A program made the translations under genes and the position numbers. The notes beneath the pieces are model-generated. The model was not told where the DNA came from and did no database searches. It saw only the letters and a list, made by a program, of their open reading frames with translations. Positions 25,961 to 34,539 of a DNA stretch of 64,000 bases are shown piece by piece (position 1 is the first letter of the stretch; each line of letters starts with the position of its first letter). This DNA is from Actinomadura atramentaria DSM 43919 (GTDB taxonomy: Bacteria > Actinomycetota > Actinomycetes > Streptosporangiales > Streptosporangiaceae): assembly GCF_000381885.1 (NCBI RefSeq), contig NZ_KB907210.1, positions 506,104 through 570,103 of the forward strand. Direction: 5' to 3'.

Positions 25961-26897
25961 CCAGCGCGTCCCCGGCGGCGGTCCGCGAGTACAGGACGCG
26001 GCGGCCCACCCGGTGCCCGGTGACGAGCCCGCAGGCCCGCAGCACGCCGAGGTGCTGGCTGACCGCGCCGGGCGTGACGGCCAGCCGCCGCGCCAGCTCC
26101 GTCGTAGCGACGGGCGCCGCGACGGCCACCAGCACCGCCGCGCGGACCTTCCCGACGAGCGCCGCGAGCGCGTCCGGCGGCGCGGCGGGCGCGGTCTCCC
26201 ACAGCGTCGCGACCCCGTACGGCGGGTAGCTCAGCATCGGCTGGTACGGCGGGACCATCACCGACGCCTGCGGCCACACGAACGCGCTCGGCACGAGCAG
26301 CAGGCCGCGGCCGCGCAGCGCGACGCGGTAGTCCCACTCGCGGTCCACGAACAGGCTCCCGCCGCGCCACGCGACGCCCGGGTGCAGGTCGGCGAAGACG
26401 CCCTCCGCGCCCCGGACGCCGAGCGCCCGCGTCCGGCGCAGCACGTCGCCCTCCAGCAGGTCGCGCAGCCGCACCCAGTGCGGGGCGAGCGCCGTCGCCC
26501 AGTACCGGTCCAGCAGCTCCGCGAGCCGGGCGGGCGCGGCCGGGTCGGCGGCGAGCGCGTCGCGCGCGGGGTCGCGCGGCAGCTCGGCCAGCTCGGCGGC
26601 GACGGTCTCCGGCGGGGTCGCGGCGACGGCGGCCAGCTCGGCGGCGAAGTCCGGCAGCGGCCCGCGCGGCGGCGGGGTCAGGAAGTCCGGGATGTACCCC
26701 GCGGCCGGGATCACGGCGCGCAGCGGCGCGAGGTCGAGCCCGCGCAGCCGGGGCCGCACCGCACGCGCCCACGGCAGGTGCAGCGCGTGCCCGGACGGGT
26801 CCGCCAGCACGCGCAGGCTGCGCACCGCCTCCCACAGCGGCGAGAACGCGAACCGGACGCGGGCCACGTCGCCCGGCCCGAACTCGAACTCGATCAA
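25899..26897 (-). CDS. ArsR-family regulator with DUF5937 domain
   Basis: A 332-residue protein. Residues 1-250 are a DUF5937-type region: EFGPGDVARVRFAFSPLWEA, LLDRYWATALAPHWVRLRDLL and VPSAFVWPQ. A C-terminal winged helix follows (about 255-320) reading ALAALVGKVRAAVLVAVAAP, then TTELARRLAVTPGAVSQHLGVLRACGLV and RVGRRVLYSRTAAGDAL. The last part is a classical ArsR recognition helix and wing. There are no ArsR metal-binding cysteines, so the signal is unknown. TTG 26897 is chosen because AGGAGG lies 7 nt upstream. It is divergent to an MFS exporter that it probably controls, and convergent with the terpene synthase, overlapping its 3' end by 62 bp. Confidence 0.85.
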   Translation of the reverse strand: MIEFEFGPGDVARVRFAFSPLWEAVRSLRVLADPSGHALHLPWARAVRPRLRGLDLAPLRAVIPAAGYIPDFLTPPPRGPLPDFAAELAAVAATPPETVAAELAELPRDPARDALAADPAAPARLAELLDRYWATALAPHWVRLRDLLEGDVLRRTRALGVRGAEGVFADLHPGVAWRGGSLFVDREWDYRVALRGRGLLLVPSAFVWPQASVMVPPYQPMLSYPPYGVATLWETAPAAPPDALAALVGKVRAAVLVAVAAPVATTELARRLAVTPGAVSQHLGVLRACGLVTGHRVGRRVLYSRTAAGDALVSAGTAPPPATRPSRTGSTR

Positions 26898-26912
26898 GCG
26901 GCGACCTCCTGC

Positions 26913-26929
26913 TTTCAGCCCAGGCTAAA
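26913..26929. promoter_or_regulatory. Candidate ArsR operator
   Basis: TTTCAGCCCAGGCTAAA contains the dyad AGCC-n2-GGCT flanked by A/T runs. It sits just upstream of the ribosome site of the regulator gene and in the 72-bp gap to the divergent exporter gene. The assignment rests on position and symmetry only. Confidence 0.4.
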
Positions 26930-26969
26930 TCATTTGGACGGACGCGCCGCCGCCCCGAGGATCGCCGTC

Positions 26970-28193
26970 GTGACCACCTCCGCTCTCCCCGCCGGTCGGC
27001 TCGCCGCGTTCCTGGCGCCCCGGCTGGGCGGCCTCCCCCGCGTCTTCTGGGTGCTGTGGACCGGCACCCTGGTCAACCGGCTCGGCACGATGGTCGAACC
27101 GTTCCTCGGCCTGTACCTGGTGTCCGCGCGCGGGCTGTCGCTCGGGCAGGCGGGCGCGGTCGTCGCGCTGCTCGGCGCGGGCTCGATGGCCGGGCAGGTC
27201 GTCGGCGGGTTCCTCGCGGACCGCGTCGGCCGCCGGGTGACGCTGACGCTCGCGACCGTCGCGTCCGGCGCGTCGATGCTGGCCGTCGGGTACGCGGACG
27301 GCGTCCCGGCGATCTGCGCGGCGGCGCTGGCCTGCGGGCTGTTCCTCGACATGCACCGGCCCGCGTCGGCGGCCGTCGTCGCCGACGTCATCCGGCCCGC
27401 CGACCGGACGCGCGCGTTCGGCCTGCTGTTCTGGGCCGTCAACCTCGGCTTCGCCGTCGCGATGGTGCTCGGCGGGGCGCTCGCCGCGCACGGCTTCCTG
27501 GTGCTGTTCTGGGCGGACGCGGCGACGTGCGCCGCGTACGGGCTCCTGGTCTGGCGCGCCGTCCCCGAGACGCGGCCGGAGCGGGCGGCGGACGCGCCGC
27601 GCGACGGCGGGTTCCGCGCCGCGCTGGCCGACCGCGTGCTGGTCGGCTACGTGCTGATCACGCTCGTCTACACGTTCGTGCTGCTCCAGGGCATGACGAC
27701 GATGCCGCTGGCGATGCGCGAGCACGGGATCGGGCCGAGCGGGTACGGCGTCGCGGCCGGGGCGAACGGCGTGCTGATCGTCGTCGCGCAGCCGGTGGTG
27801 AACGCGTGGCTGGGCCGCCGCGACCACAGCCGCGTCCTGGCGGCGGGGATGCTGCTCGTCGGCGCGGGCTACGCGTCCACGGTGCTGGCGGACTCGCTCG
27901 CCGGGTACGTCGCCGCCGTGCTGCTGTGGACGTGCGGGGAGGTGACGGCGGCGGCCGTACTGCAAGCGGTGGTCGCCGACCTCGCCCCGCCGGACCTGCG
28001 CGGCCGCTACAACGCGCTGTACGGCGTCGCGTGGTCGGGCGGGTACCTGCTCGCGCCGCTCGGCGGCACCCAGTTGCTGCGGCTCGGCGCGCCCGCGCTG
28101 TGGCTGGCCTGCGGGGCGCTCGGGCTGGGCGCGGCGGCGGCGCAGCTCGCGCTCGGCCCGGCGATCCGGCGGCGCCACTTCTCGTCAGTTTGA
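26970..28193 (+). CDS. MFS transporter (drug-resistance type, 12 TM)
   Basis: A 407-residue inner-membrane exporter. About twelve hydrophobic helices are visible. The MFS motif A is GGFLADRVGRRVTLT between helices 2 and 3, and WLGRRDHSRVL is the weaker copy in the second half. MDR-type permeases of this length usually export small hydrophobic compounds. GTG 26970 has a GAGGA site about 8 nt upstream and starts just before the first helix. The neighbouring ArsR/DUF5937 gene is divergent. The substrate is unknown; export of a product of the nearby terpene synthase is possible but not shown. The stop codon lies inside the nadE promoter. Confidence 0.88.
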   Translation: MTTSALPAGRLAAFLAPRLGGLPRVFWVLWTGTLVNRLGTMVEPFLGLYLVSARGLSLGQAGAVVALLGAGSMAGQVVGGFLADRVGRRVTLTLATVASGASMLAVGYADGVPAICAAALACGLFLDMHRPASAAVVADVIRPADRTRAFGLLFWAVNLGFAVAMVLGGALAAHGFLVLFWADAATCAAYGLLVWRAVPETRPERAADAPRDGGFRAALADRVLVGYVLITLVYTFVLLQGMTTMPLAMREHGIGPSGYGVAAGANGVLIVVAQPVVNAWLGRRDHSRVLAAGMLLVGAGYASTVLADSLAGYVAAVLLWTCGEVTAAAVLQAVVADLAPPDLRGRYNALYGVAWSGGYLLAPLGGTQLLRLGAPALWLACGALGLGAAAAQLALGPAIRRRHFSSV

Positions 28194-28220
28194 CGATACA
28201 GCGGGGGCGTCCCGTAGGCT
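28190..28220 (+). promoter_or_regulatory. nadE promoter
   Basis: TTGACG (28190-28195) and TAGGCT (28215-28220) are separated by 19 nt, and the GTG of nadE follows after 7 nt. The -35 overlaps the stop codon of the MFS gene. The mRNA is probably leaderless. Confidence 0.6.
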
Positions 28221-28227
28221 TGATCGC

Positions 28228-30018
28228 GTGGCAACGCTCAGGATCGCGCTCGCGCAGGTGGACCCGACCGTCGGCGACCTCGACGGCAACGCCGACCTCA
28301 TCGTGGAGTGGACGCGCCGCGCCGCCGCGCGCGGCGCACAGCTCGTGGCCTTCCCCGAGATGACGCTCACCGGCTACCCGGTGGAGGACCTCGCGCTGCG
28401 GTCGTCGTTCGTCGCGGCGTCGCGGCGCGCGCTCGACCGCGTCGCCCGGCGGCTCGCCGACGAGGGGCTGGGCGGCCTGCCGGTCGTCACCGGCTACCTC
28501 GACCGGCGCACCGACGGCGCGGCCGTCCGCACCGGGCAGCCCGCCGGGTCGCCGCTGGACGGCGCGGCGTGGCTGCACGGCGGCGAGGTCGTCGTCCGGT
28601 CCGCCAAGCACCACCTGCCGAACTACGGGGTGTTCGACGAGTACCGCGTGTTCGTGCGCGGCGACCGGCTGCCGGTCGTGCGCGTCGGCGGCGTGGACGT
28701 CGCCACCGTCGTCTGCGAGGACCTGTGGCAGGACGGCGGGCCGGTCGGCGTCGCCGGGGCCGCCCGCGCGGGCCTGCTGCTGACGATCAACGCCTCGCCC
28801 TACGAGCACGCCAAGGACGACGTCCGGCTCGACCTGTGCGCCGCGCGCGCCCGCGAGGCCGGGTGCGCGCTCGCCTACGTCAACATGGTCGGCGGCCAGG
28901 ACGAGCTGGTGTTCGACGGCGACTCGATCATCGTCGGCGCGGACGGCGGCCTGCTCGCCCGCGCGCCGCAGTTCGCCGAGAACCTGCTGGTCTGCGACCT
29001 CGACCTGCCCGACGCCGTGGACGGCGCGACGGACGAGCCGGTCGACGCCCGCGACGGCACGACGATCACCGTGGACCGCCGCGTCCTGCCCGACGCGCCG
29101 CCCGCCCCGGCCGGGGAGCCCGCGCGGCCCGCCGTGCGCGCGCCGCTGGACGACCCCGCCGAGATGTACGCGGCGCTGGTCCTCGGCACGCGCGACTACG
29201 TCCGCAAGAACGGGTTCCCCTCGGTGATCCTCGGGCTGTCCGGCGGGATCGACTCGGCGCTCGTGACGACGATCGCCTCCGACGCGATCGGGCCCGAGAA
29301 CGTCCACGTCGTCCTGCTGCCCAGCCGGTACTCGACCGAGCACTCGGTGACCGACGCCGAGGAACTCGTGAAGCGGCAGGGCGTCCGCTCGCGGATCGTC
29401 CCCATCGCGGACATGGTCGCCGCGTTCGAGGCGCAGCTCGACCTGCACGGGCTCGCCGCCGAGAACCTCCAGGCGCGCGTCCGCGCGAACGTGTGGATGG
29501 GCCTGTCCAACGAAGAGGGCCACCTCGTCCTCACCGGCGGCAACAAGAGCGAGCTGGCGACCGGCTACTCGACGCTCTACGGCGACTCGGCGGGCGGCTT
29601 CGCGCCCATCAAGGACCTGGTGAAGACGCGCGTGTGGGAGCTGGCCCGGTGGCGGAACTCGGCGGTCGGCGCGGACCTGCCGTTCCTGCACCCGTTCACC
29701 GCCGAGCCGATCCCCGAGGCGATCATCGTCAAGGAGCCGTCGGCGGAACTGCGGCCCGGCCAGCGCGACATCGACAGCCTGCCGCCCTACCAGGTCCTCG
29801 ACCCGCTGCTGGTCGACTACGTCGAGAACGACATGGGCCGCGACGCGCTCGTCGCCGCGGGCCACGACGCCGCGCTCGTGGAACGCGTCATCCGCATGGT
29901 GGACCTGGCGGAGTACAAGCGCCGCCAGTACCCGCCCGGCCCCAAGATCACCCCGAAGAACTTCGGCCGCGACCGCCGCGTCCCGATCACCACGAAATGG
30001 CGGGAACCTGCTGTGTAA
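28228..30018 (+). CDS. nadE: Glutamine-dependent NAD+ synthetase
   Basis: A 596-residue enzyme for the last step of NAD+ synthesis: deamido-NAD + ATP + glutamine gives NAD+. The N-terminal nitrilase-type glutaminase holds the Glu-Lys-Cys triad: Glu in FPEMTLTGYPVEDL, Lys in KHHLPNYGVFDEYRVF, and Cys in TVVCEDLWQDG. A linker (about 265-310) leads to the synthetase domain with the PP-loop LGLSGGIDSALVTTIASDA, the block LTGGNKSELATGYSTLYGD, and PPYQVLDPLL near the end. The two-domain form is the usual actinobacterial NadE. The TAA stop is the outer edge of a large inverted repeat, so the gene ends directly in a hairpin. Confidence 0.97.
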   Translation: MATLRIALAQVDPTVGDLDGNADLIVEWTRRAAARGAQLVAFPEMTLTGYPVEDLALRSSFVAASRRALDRVARRLADEGLGGLPVVTGYLDRRTDGAAVRTGQPAGSPLDGAAWLHGGEVVVRSAKHHLPNYGVFDEYRVFVRGDRLPVVRVGGVDVATVVCEDLWQDGGPVGVAGAARAGLLLTINASPYEHAKDDVRLDLCAARAREAGCALAYVNMVGGQDELVFDGDSIIVGADGGLLARAPQFAENLLVCDLDLPDAVDGATDEPVDARDGTTITVDRRVLPDAPPAPAGEPARPAVRAPLDDPAEMYAALVLGTRDYVRKNGFPSVILGLSGGIDSALVTTIASDAIGPENVHVVLLPSRYSTEHSVTDAEELVKRQGVRSRIVPIADMVAAFEAQLDLHGLAAENLQARVRANVWMGLSNEEGHLVLTGGNKSELATGYSTLYGDSAGGFAPIKDLVKTRVWELARWRNSAVGADLPFLHPFTAEPIPEAIIVKEPSAELRPGQRDIDSLPPYQVLDPLLVDYVENDMGRDALVAAGHDAALVERVIRMVDLAEYKRRQYPPGPKITPKNFGRDRRVPITTKWREPAV

Positions 30019-30055
30019 TTGTGGGGGGTCGACCCCCCACGCCCCCCGCGGCGCG
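30016..30055 (+). repeat. Left arm of a 40-bp inverted repeat; terminator of nadE
   Basis: This arm starts with the TAA stop of nadE and is 37/40 identical to the reverse complement of 30585-30624. It contains the perfect 20-bp palindrome GTGGGGGGTCGACCCCCCAC (30021-30040), which folds into a hairpin directly after the stop codon. It is the inverse of the modules at 3702-3752 and 30571-30620. Confidence 0.85.
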
Positions 30056-30097
30056 AAGCGCCGCATCCTCACTCGCTGGCGCTCGCTGCGGTGCGAC

Positions 30098-30162
30098 CCT
30101 TCGCGCTGCGCGCGCCCGGCCACTCGCTGGCGCTCGCGGCCGTGCGCCCGCCGGGCAACCCC
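30098..30162 (+). repeat. Dispersed intergenic repeat, copy B
   Basis: This carries GCGCGCCCGGCCACTCGCTG, GCGCTCGCGGCCGTGCGCCC and GGGCAACCCC, nearly the same as copy C at 12,912-12,962 and as the reverse of copy A at 3,610-3,700. It runs directly into the 44-bp tandem array, whose units also contain GGGCAACCCCTGTGG, so the array may have grown from this end of the repeat. Confidence 0.7.
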
Positions 30163-30182
30163 CTGTGGCCAGGGTGGTCACC

Positions 30183-30402
30183 CAGCCGCGCGCACGCGGG
30201 CAACCCCTGTGGCCACGGTGGTCACCCAGCCGCGCGCACGCGGGCAACCCCTGTGGCCACGGTGGTCACCCAGCCGCGCGCACGCGGGCAACCCCTGTGG
30301 CCACGGTGGTCACCCAGCCGCGCGCACGCGGGCAACCCCTGTGGCCACGGTGGTCACCCAGCCGCGCGCACGCGGGCAACCCCTGTGGCCACGGTGGTCA
30401 CC
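30183..30402. repeat. Minisatellite: five identical 44-bp units
   Basis: Five units without a single mismatch start at 30183, 30227, 30271, 30315 and 30359. A partial copy precedes them (from about 30151) and a decayed copy follows (30403-30443). Each unit begins CAGCCGCGCGCACGCGGGC and contains two dyads, GTGGCCAC and GGTG-n2-CACC. The period is not a multiple of three, so the frame would rotate through all three readings; it is therefore treated as non-coding although no stop codons occur on the plus strand. It lies between the convergent genes nadE and the SpoIIE phosphatase. Confidence 0.95.
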
Positions 30403-30570
30403 CAGTCGTGCTCACGCGGGCAAACCCCTGTGCCCGGGACGGTTGCCGGGCTTCGGCCGGGGCTCCCGTGGTCGCGCGCCGCGAGCCCCCAGGGCTCGCG
30501 GCGCGCGGCCACAGCGCGGAGGATGCACCGCAGCGAAGCCCTGCGGAGCGCCAGCGGAGCCGGGCGCAGC
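30403..30570. repeat. Decayed tandem unit and repeat-derived spacer
   Basis: After the last exact unit come a degenerate sixth copy (to about 30443) and a second 12-bp dyad, GCGCCGCGAGCC with GGCTCGCGGCGC (about 30477-30507). AGCGCGGAGGATGCACCGCAG then matches 3665-3685 at nearly every base. No gene is visible. Confidence 0.65.
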
Positions 30571-30624
30571 GAGGATGCATCCTCCGCGCCGCGGGGGGTG
30601 TGGGGGGTCGTCCTCCCACAATTA
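30571..30624 (-). repeat. Right arm of the inverted repeat; terminator of the SpoIIE gene
   Basis: The arm 30585-30624 ends with the TAA stop of the minus-strand gene and mirrors 30016-30055. It includes the 14-bp palindrome GAGGATGCATCCTC (30571-30584) and a hairpin with a 9-bp stem containing one G-T pair (30599-30607 with 30612-30620, loop TCGT). Confidence 0.85.
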
Positions 30625-32730
30625 CTCGCGGTGGTGGTTTTCGCCGGGCCAGGCCGGGATGGGCTCGTCCGTGTCGTGTTCGTGGCCGGGGACGAGCTGC
30701 TCGCACCAGACGACCTTGCCCGCGGCCGTGCGGCGGGTGCCCCAGCGGTCGGCGAGCTGGCTGACGACGAGCAGACCGCGGCCGCCCTCCTCGTCGTCGT
30801 CGGCGTGGCGCAGCCGGGGCAGCGCCGCCGAGCCGTCCAGGACCTCGCACACCAGTGAGCCCTCGTACAGCAGCCGCAGCTCGATCTGGCCCTTGGCGTC
30901 CTTGGCGTACCGCATCGCGTTGGTGATCAGCTCGGTCGCCAGCAGCTCGGTGGCGTAGACGAGGTCGCCCAGGTCCCACGCCTCCAACTGGGTGCGGACG
31001 AAGCCGCGCGCCCGGCGGACCGCCGCCGGTTCGGACGGCACCGGCCAGGACGCGAACCGGTCGGCCGGGACGCGCCGCAGCCGGGAGATCAGCACGGCGA
31101 TGTCGTCGCGGTGCTTGTCGGCGTAGACGCCCGCGAGGACGGCCTTGGCCATGTCCTCCATCGGGCGGTTCGCGGTGTCCGGCCCGAAGACGCTCTGCAG
31201 CCGCGCGAGGCCGTCGTCGATGTCGCGGCCCCGGTTCTCGACCAGGCCGTCGGTGTAGATGACGAAGACGCTGCCGTCCTCGACGGGGAACTCGCGGCTC
31301 TCGATCGCCGCGCCGCCGGTCACGCCGAGCGGCGGCGCGGGCGGGATCTGCAGGTACTCGTTGGTGCCGTCCGGGGCGACCAGCAGCGGCGGCAGATGGC
31401 CCGCCGAGGCGATCTCGACCGTCCCGGAGACGGCGTCGTACACGGCGTACAGGCACGTCGCGAAGTGCGGTTCCTGCTCGCCCAGCTCGATCATCAGCTC
31501 GTGCATGGCGTGCAGCGCGTCGGCCGGGGGCAGCTCCAGGTTCGCCAGCGTGTGCAGGGCCGTGCGGAGCCGCCCCATCGTGACGGCGGCCTTGACGCCG
31601 TGGCCCGCGACGTCCCCGACGATCAGCGCGACCCGCGCGCCCGGCAGCGCGATGGACTCGTACCAGTCGCCGCCGACCTCGACCAGCTTGCTGCCCGGCA
31701 GGTACCGGTGCCGGACCTCGACCGGGCCCGGGTGCGACAGCCCGGTCGGCAGCAGGCTGCGCTGGAGCGCCAGCGCCGTCGCCCGCTCGCGGCTGAACCG
31801 CCGCGCGTTGTCGATGACGATCGCCGCGCGCGCCGCGAACTCCATGCCGATCTCGACGTCGTAGGCGTCGAACCGGCGGAACCCCGGGATGCGCGTGCAG
31901 GCCATGAAGCCGAGCAGCGTGTCGTGCGCGATGAGCGGCAGCAGCACCATCGACGCGCCGGTCAGCAGCTCCCCGACCGGGGCGCGCCGCCAGCGGGTCG
32001 CGATGTCCTGCGCGGTGTCGGCGTCGAGGGTGGCCCGGTGGACGGCCCGCTCGCTCTCCAGCAGCTCCCGGTAGGGCGTGTTGTCCGGGAAGACCAGGAC
32101 CTCCCCCTCCGGGAATGTCGCGGTCCACAGCGGGTTGCCGTCGTCGGAGGCCACCGCGAGGCGGCGCAGCACGGCCGACCCGCTCTCGGCGTGGACCTCG
32201 TCGGCGGCGACGAGGCTCTCCAGCACCAGGACCTCCGCCGCCGTGCAGAAGTGCGGGACGATGACGTTCACCAGCGCGCGGGCGCTCTGGTCGAGGTCGA
32301 GCGACGCGCCGAACCGCTGGAGCTGGTCGTCCAGCAGGGCGCGGCGCATCCGCGCCGGGTCCTGGTAGCGCTCGCTCGGCGGCAGCGCCACCCGGACGAA
32401 CAGCAGCCCGGCCGGGCCGTCCGCGGCCTCGGCGATCATCGGCTGCGCGGTGACGACGGCGTCCGTCGTGCCCGCCGCGCCGTTGCGCACGGCCAGCACG
32501 GCGGTGCGCTCCTGCCGGGCGGCCATGCCCTCCAGCAGGTTCTCCAGGCCGGCCTTGGCCTCGTCGTCGACCAGCTCGACGGCGGGCCGGCCGATCAGCT
32601 CGGCGGCCCCGCGGCCGACCACCGACTCGGCGTTCGGGCCGCACTGCACGATCCTGCGCTCGCCGTCGACGCCCAGCACCAGCGTGCGCGACGCCGCGTC
32701 GTCGGTGGGCGCATCGCCTCGCGGCGCCAT
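30622..32730 (-). CDS. PAS-GAF-SpoIIE phosphatase with HATPase domain
   Basis: A 702-residue multi-domain regulator of the RsbU/SpoIIE type. Domains in order: PAS-like (about 15-120, GERRIVQCGPNAESVVGRG), GAF (about 150-310), PP2C-type SpoIIE phosphatase (about 340-550) with the metal motifs VEVGGDWYESI, IVGDVAGHGVKAA and YTDGLVE, and a C-terminal histidine kinase-like ATPase (about 570-690) with ELLATELITNAMRYA and DDDEEGGRGLLVV. Such proteins switch anti-sigma factor antagonists on by dephosphorylation while the HATPase may act as the kinase. The input signal and partner are unknown; no STAS gene is adjacent. ATG 32730 has AGGTGAG 7 nt upstream; GTG one codon earlier is possible. Confidence 0.9.
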   Translation of the reverse strand: MAPRGDAPTDDAASRTLVLGVDGERRIVQCGPNAESVVGRGAAELIGRPAVELVDDEAKAGLENLLEGMAARQERTAVLAVRNGAAGTTDAVVTAQPMIAEAADGPAGLLFVRVALPPSERYQDPARMRRALLDDQLQRFGASLDLDQSARALVNVIVPHFCTAAEVLVLESLVAADEVHAESGSAVLRRLAVASDDGNPLWTATFPEGEVLVFPDNTPYRELLESERAVHRATLDADTAQDIATRWRRAPVGELLTGASMVLLPLIAHDTLLGFMACTRIPGFRRFDAYDVEIGMEFAARAAIVIDNARRFSRERATALALQRSLLPTGLSHPGPVEVRHRYLPGSKLVEVGGDWYESIALPGARVALIVGDVAGHGVKAAVTMGRLRTALHTLANLELPPADALHAMHELMIELGEQEPHFATCLYAVYDAVSGTVEIASAGHLPPLLVAPDGTNEYLQIPPAPPLGVTGGAAIESREFPVEDGSVFVIYTDGLVENRGRDIDDGLARLQSVFGPDTANRPMEDMAKAVLAGVYADKHRDDIAVLISRLRRVPADRFASWPVPSEPAAVRRARGFVRTQLEAWDLGDLVYATELLATELITNAMRYAKDAKGQIELRLLYEGSLVCEVLDGSAALPRLRHADDDEEGGRGLLVVSQLADRWGTRRTAAGKVVWCEQLVPGHEHDTDEPIPAWPGENHHRE

Positions 32731-32977
32731 CACGGATCTCACCTGACGCGCTCCCACAGCCTGTCGTCGGACCACTCCCCCGCGCCAGTATGGAGCATCG
32801 GGGGCGGACAGGGGGAGAAGATCGGTCTTACCGCCTCGGAAACCGCAGGCAGGGGGCTTGACGCGGCGCGGGACGGCCCGTCCGGAATCACCGGGTCTAC
32901 CCGAATCGTTCTTCTAGTGGCACCATCGGAGAGGTCTGGGTACGCCACCGTGGCGCCTCAAGACCGGAGGTATTCTC

Positions 32978-33826
32978 ATGTCTGCTGCGAGCGAGAAGAG
33001 CCAGCCGTCCGCCCTGTACGGCGGGACGAGCGGGCGACGGGTCACCGTCCGCGACATCGCCCTCGCCAAGGAGCGCGGCGAGAAGTGGCCGATGCTCACC
33101 GCCTACGACGCGCAGAGCGCGCGGGTGTTCGACGAGGCGGGCATCCCCGTCCTGCTGATCGGCGACTCGGCCGCGATGGTCGTGTACGGCTACGAGTCCA
33201 CCATCCCCGTCACCGTGGACGAGCTGATCCCCCTCACCGCCGCCGTCGTGCGCGGCTCCAAGCGGGCGCTGGTCGTCGCGGACCTGCCGTTCGGGTCCTA
33301 CCAGGCGAGCGTCCCCGAGGCGCTGACCACGGCCGCGCGGTTCCTCAAGGAGGGCGGCGCGCACGCCGTCAAGCTGGAGGGCGGCCGCCGCGTCGCGCCG
33401 CAGGTCGAGGCGATGGTCGCGGCGGGCATCCCCGTCATGGGCCACCTCGGGCTGACGCCGCAGTCGGTCAACGCGTTCGGCGGCTACCGCGTCCAGGGGC
33501 GCGGCGAGGGCGCGGCCGAGCTGATGGCCGACGCCAAGGCCATCGAGGCGGCGGGCGCGTTCTCCGTCGTGCTGGAGTGCGTCCCGGCGGACGTGGCGAA
33601 CGAGGTCACCGCCGCGCTGTCGATCCCGACCGTGGGGATCGGCGCCGGGCCGGGCACCGACGCGCAGGTGCTCGTCTGGCAGGACATGGCCGGGCTGACG
33701 CCGCACACCGCCAAGTTCGTCAAGAAGTTCGCCGACATCGACCGGGTGCTGGGCGAGGCCGCGGCCGAGTACGCCTCCGAGGTCGTCTCCGGCGCGTTCC
33801 CGACCGAGGCGCACAGCTACCGCTGA
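32978..33826 (+). CDS. panB: 3-methyl-2-oxobutanoate hydroxymethyltransferase PanB
   Basis: First step of pantothenate synthesis: 2-oxoisovalerate plus 5,10-methylene-tetrahydrofolate gives ketopantoate. It has 282 residues. The TIM-barrel motifs are clear: [37 protein letters not shown] (Asp metal ligand), [29 protein letters not shown], and [13 protein letters not shown] with the catalytic Glu. GGAGG sits 7 nt before the ATG at 32978. The gene is divergent from the SpoIIE phosphatase across 247 bp, which holds TTGACG at about 32858-32863 but no convincing -10 partner. Its 3' end overlaps the next minus-strand gene by 10 bp. panC and panD are not in the window. Confidence 0.96.
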   Translation: MSAASEKSQPSALYGGTSGRRVTVRDIALAKERGEKWPMLTAYDAQSARVFDEAGIPVLLIGDSAAMVVYGYESTIPVTVDELIPLTAAVVRGSKRALVVADLPFGSYQASVPEALTTAARFLKEGGAHAVKLEGGRRVAPQVEAMVAAGIPVMGHLGLTPQSVNAFGGYRVQGRGEGAAELMADAKAIEAAGAFSVVLECVPADVANEVTAALSIPTVGIGAGPGTDAQVLVWQDMAGLTPHTAKFVKKFADIDRVLGEAAAEYASEVVSGAFPTEAHSYR

Positions 33827-34539
33827 CGGTCCGGGCCCGGGGCGGGGCGCGGTTCCGGCCGCGCCCCGTCGCGCGGGGCGGGCAGCTCCGGGAGGTCGCC
33901 CGTGCCCTTGATCTCGCGGGCGAGGGTCTTCACGGCGGCCTCGAGCACGTCCGGCCCGGCGATGTTCATCAGCAGCAGGCCGAGGTTGAGCGCCTTCTGC
34001 CGGTCGGTCATCTCGCTGGCCGCCAGGGCGTCCACGGCGGTGCGGAGCGCCTGCTGGTCCTCGGCGGAGACGTTCTGGAGCAGCCCGAGGCAGTAGGTCG
34101 GCAGCGCGAGCTGGGCGCGCTTGAACGACACGTCCTCCATGATCTTCCCGGCGGACTGCGCCCGGGTGCTGGCCTGCATCCGGTCCACGCCCCGGTCGGC
34201 GGCGGCCAGCAGCGACTGCAGCAGCGTGCTCGGCCCGACCGCGACGTCCTCGTCCCCGACCCGCACGGTGAACACCGCGCTGCGGAACACCATCATCGAG
34301 CCCAGACTGGCCACCAGCACCTGCGTCGCGCCCGCGACGGCGGGCGAGGACACGCCGAACCGCCACCCGAACGTGTGCATGAGCAGCAGCGACGCCGCGC
34401 CCGCCCCGCCGTTGATCAGCACGTACGCCCAGGTGCTGGGCACGCGGACCAGCGACATCGGCCGGTCGCGGTAGCGGCTGACCAGTTCCGCGATCCCGAC
34501 GAGGCAGCTCAGCGAGACCGCGACGAGGTATCCCGTCAT
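33817..34539 (-). CDS. Membrane protein of unknown function
   Basis: A 240-residue protein. Three hydrophobic helices cover about residues 3-21, 38-58 and 68-90 ([60 protein letters not shown]). A soluble helical domain follows, with [20 protein letters not shown] and [20 protein letters not shown], and a Pro/Arg-rich tail. I do not recognise a named family. Its ATG overlaps the stop codon of the winged-helix-like gene upstream (ATGA at 34536-34539), so both proteins are probably made together and may work as a membrane-regulator pair. It overlaps the 3' end of panB by 10 bp. Confidence 0.75.
   Translation of the reverse strand: MTGYLVAVSLSCLVGIAELVSRYRDRPMSLVRVPSTWAYVLINGGAGAASLLLMHTFGWRFGVSSPAVAGATQVLVASLGSMMVFRSAVFTVRVGDEDVAVGPSTLLQSLLAAADRGVDRMQASTRAQSAGKIMEDVSFKRAQLALPTYCLGLLQNVSAEDQQALRTAVDALAASEMTDRQKALNLGLLLMNIAGPDVLEAAVKTLAREIKGTGDLPELPAPRDGARPEPRPAPGPDRQR

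Noticed and set aside
30183..30402. CRISPR array
   Set aside because: The units are identical head to tail with no variable spacers, and no cas gene is present.
30019..30958. Long open frames through the 44-bp tandem array, giving repetitive Arg/Pro/His peptides
   Set aside because: The period is not a multiple of three, the frames have no ribosome site, and the region is flanked by terminator-type hairpins. It is non-coding repeat DNA without stops by chance of composition.
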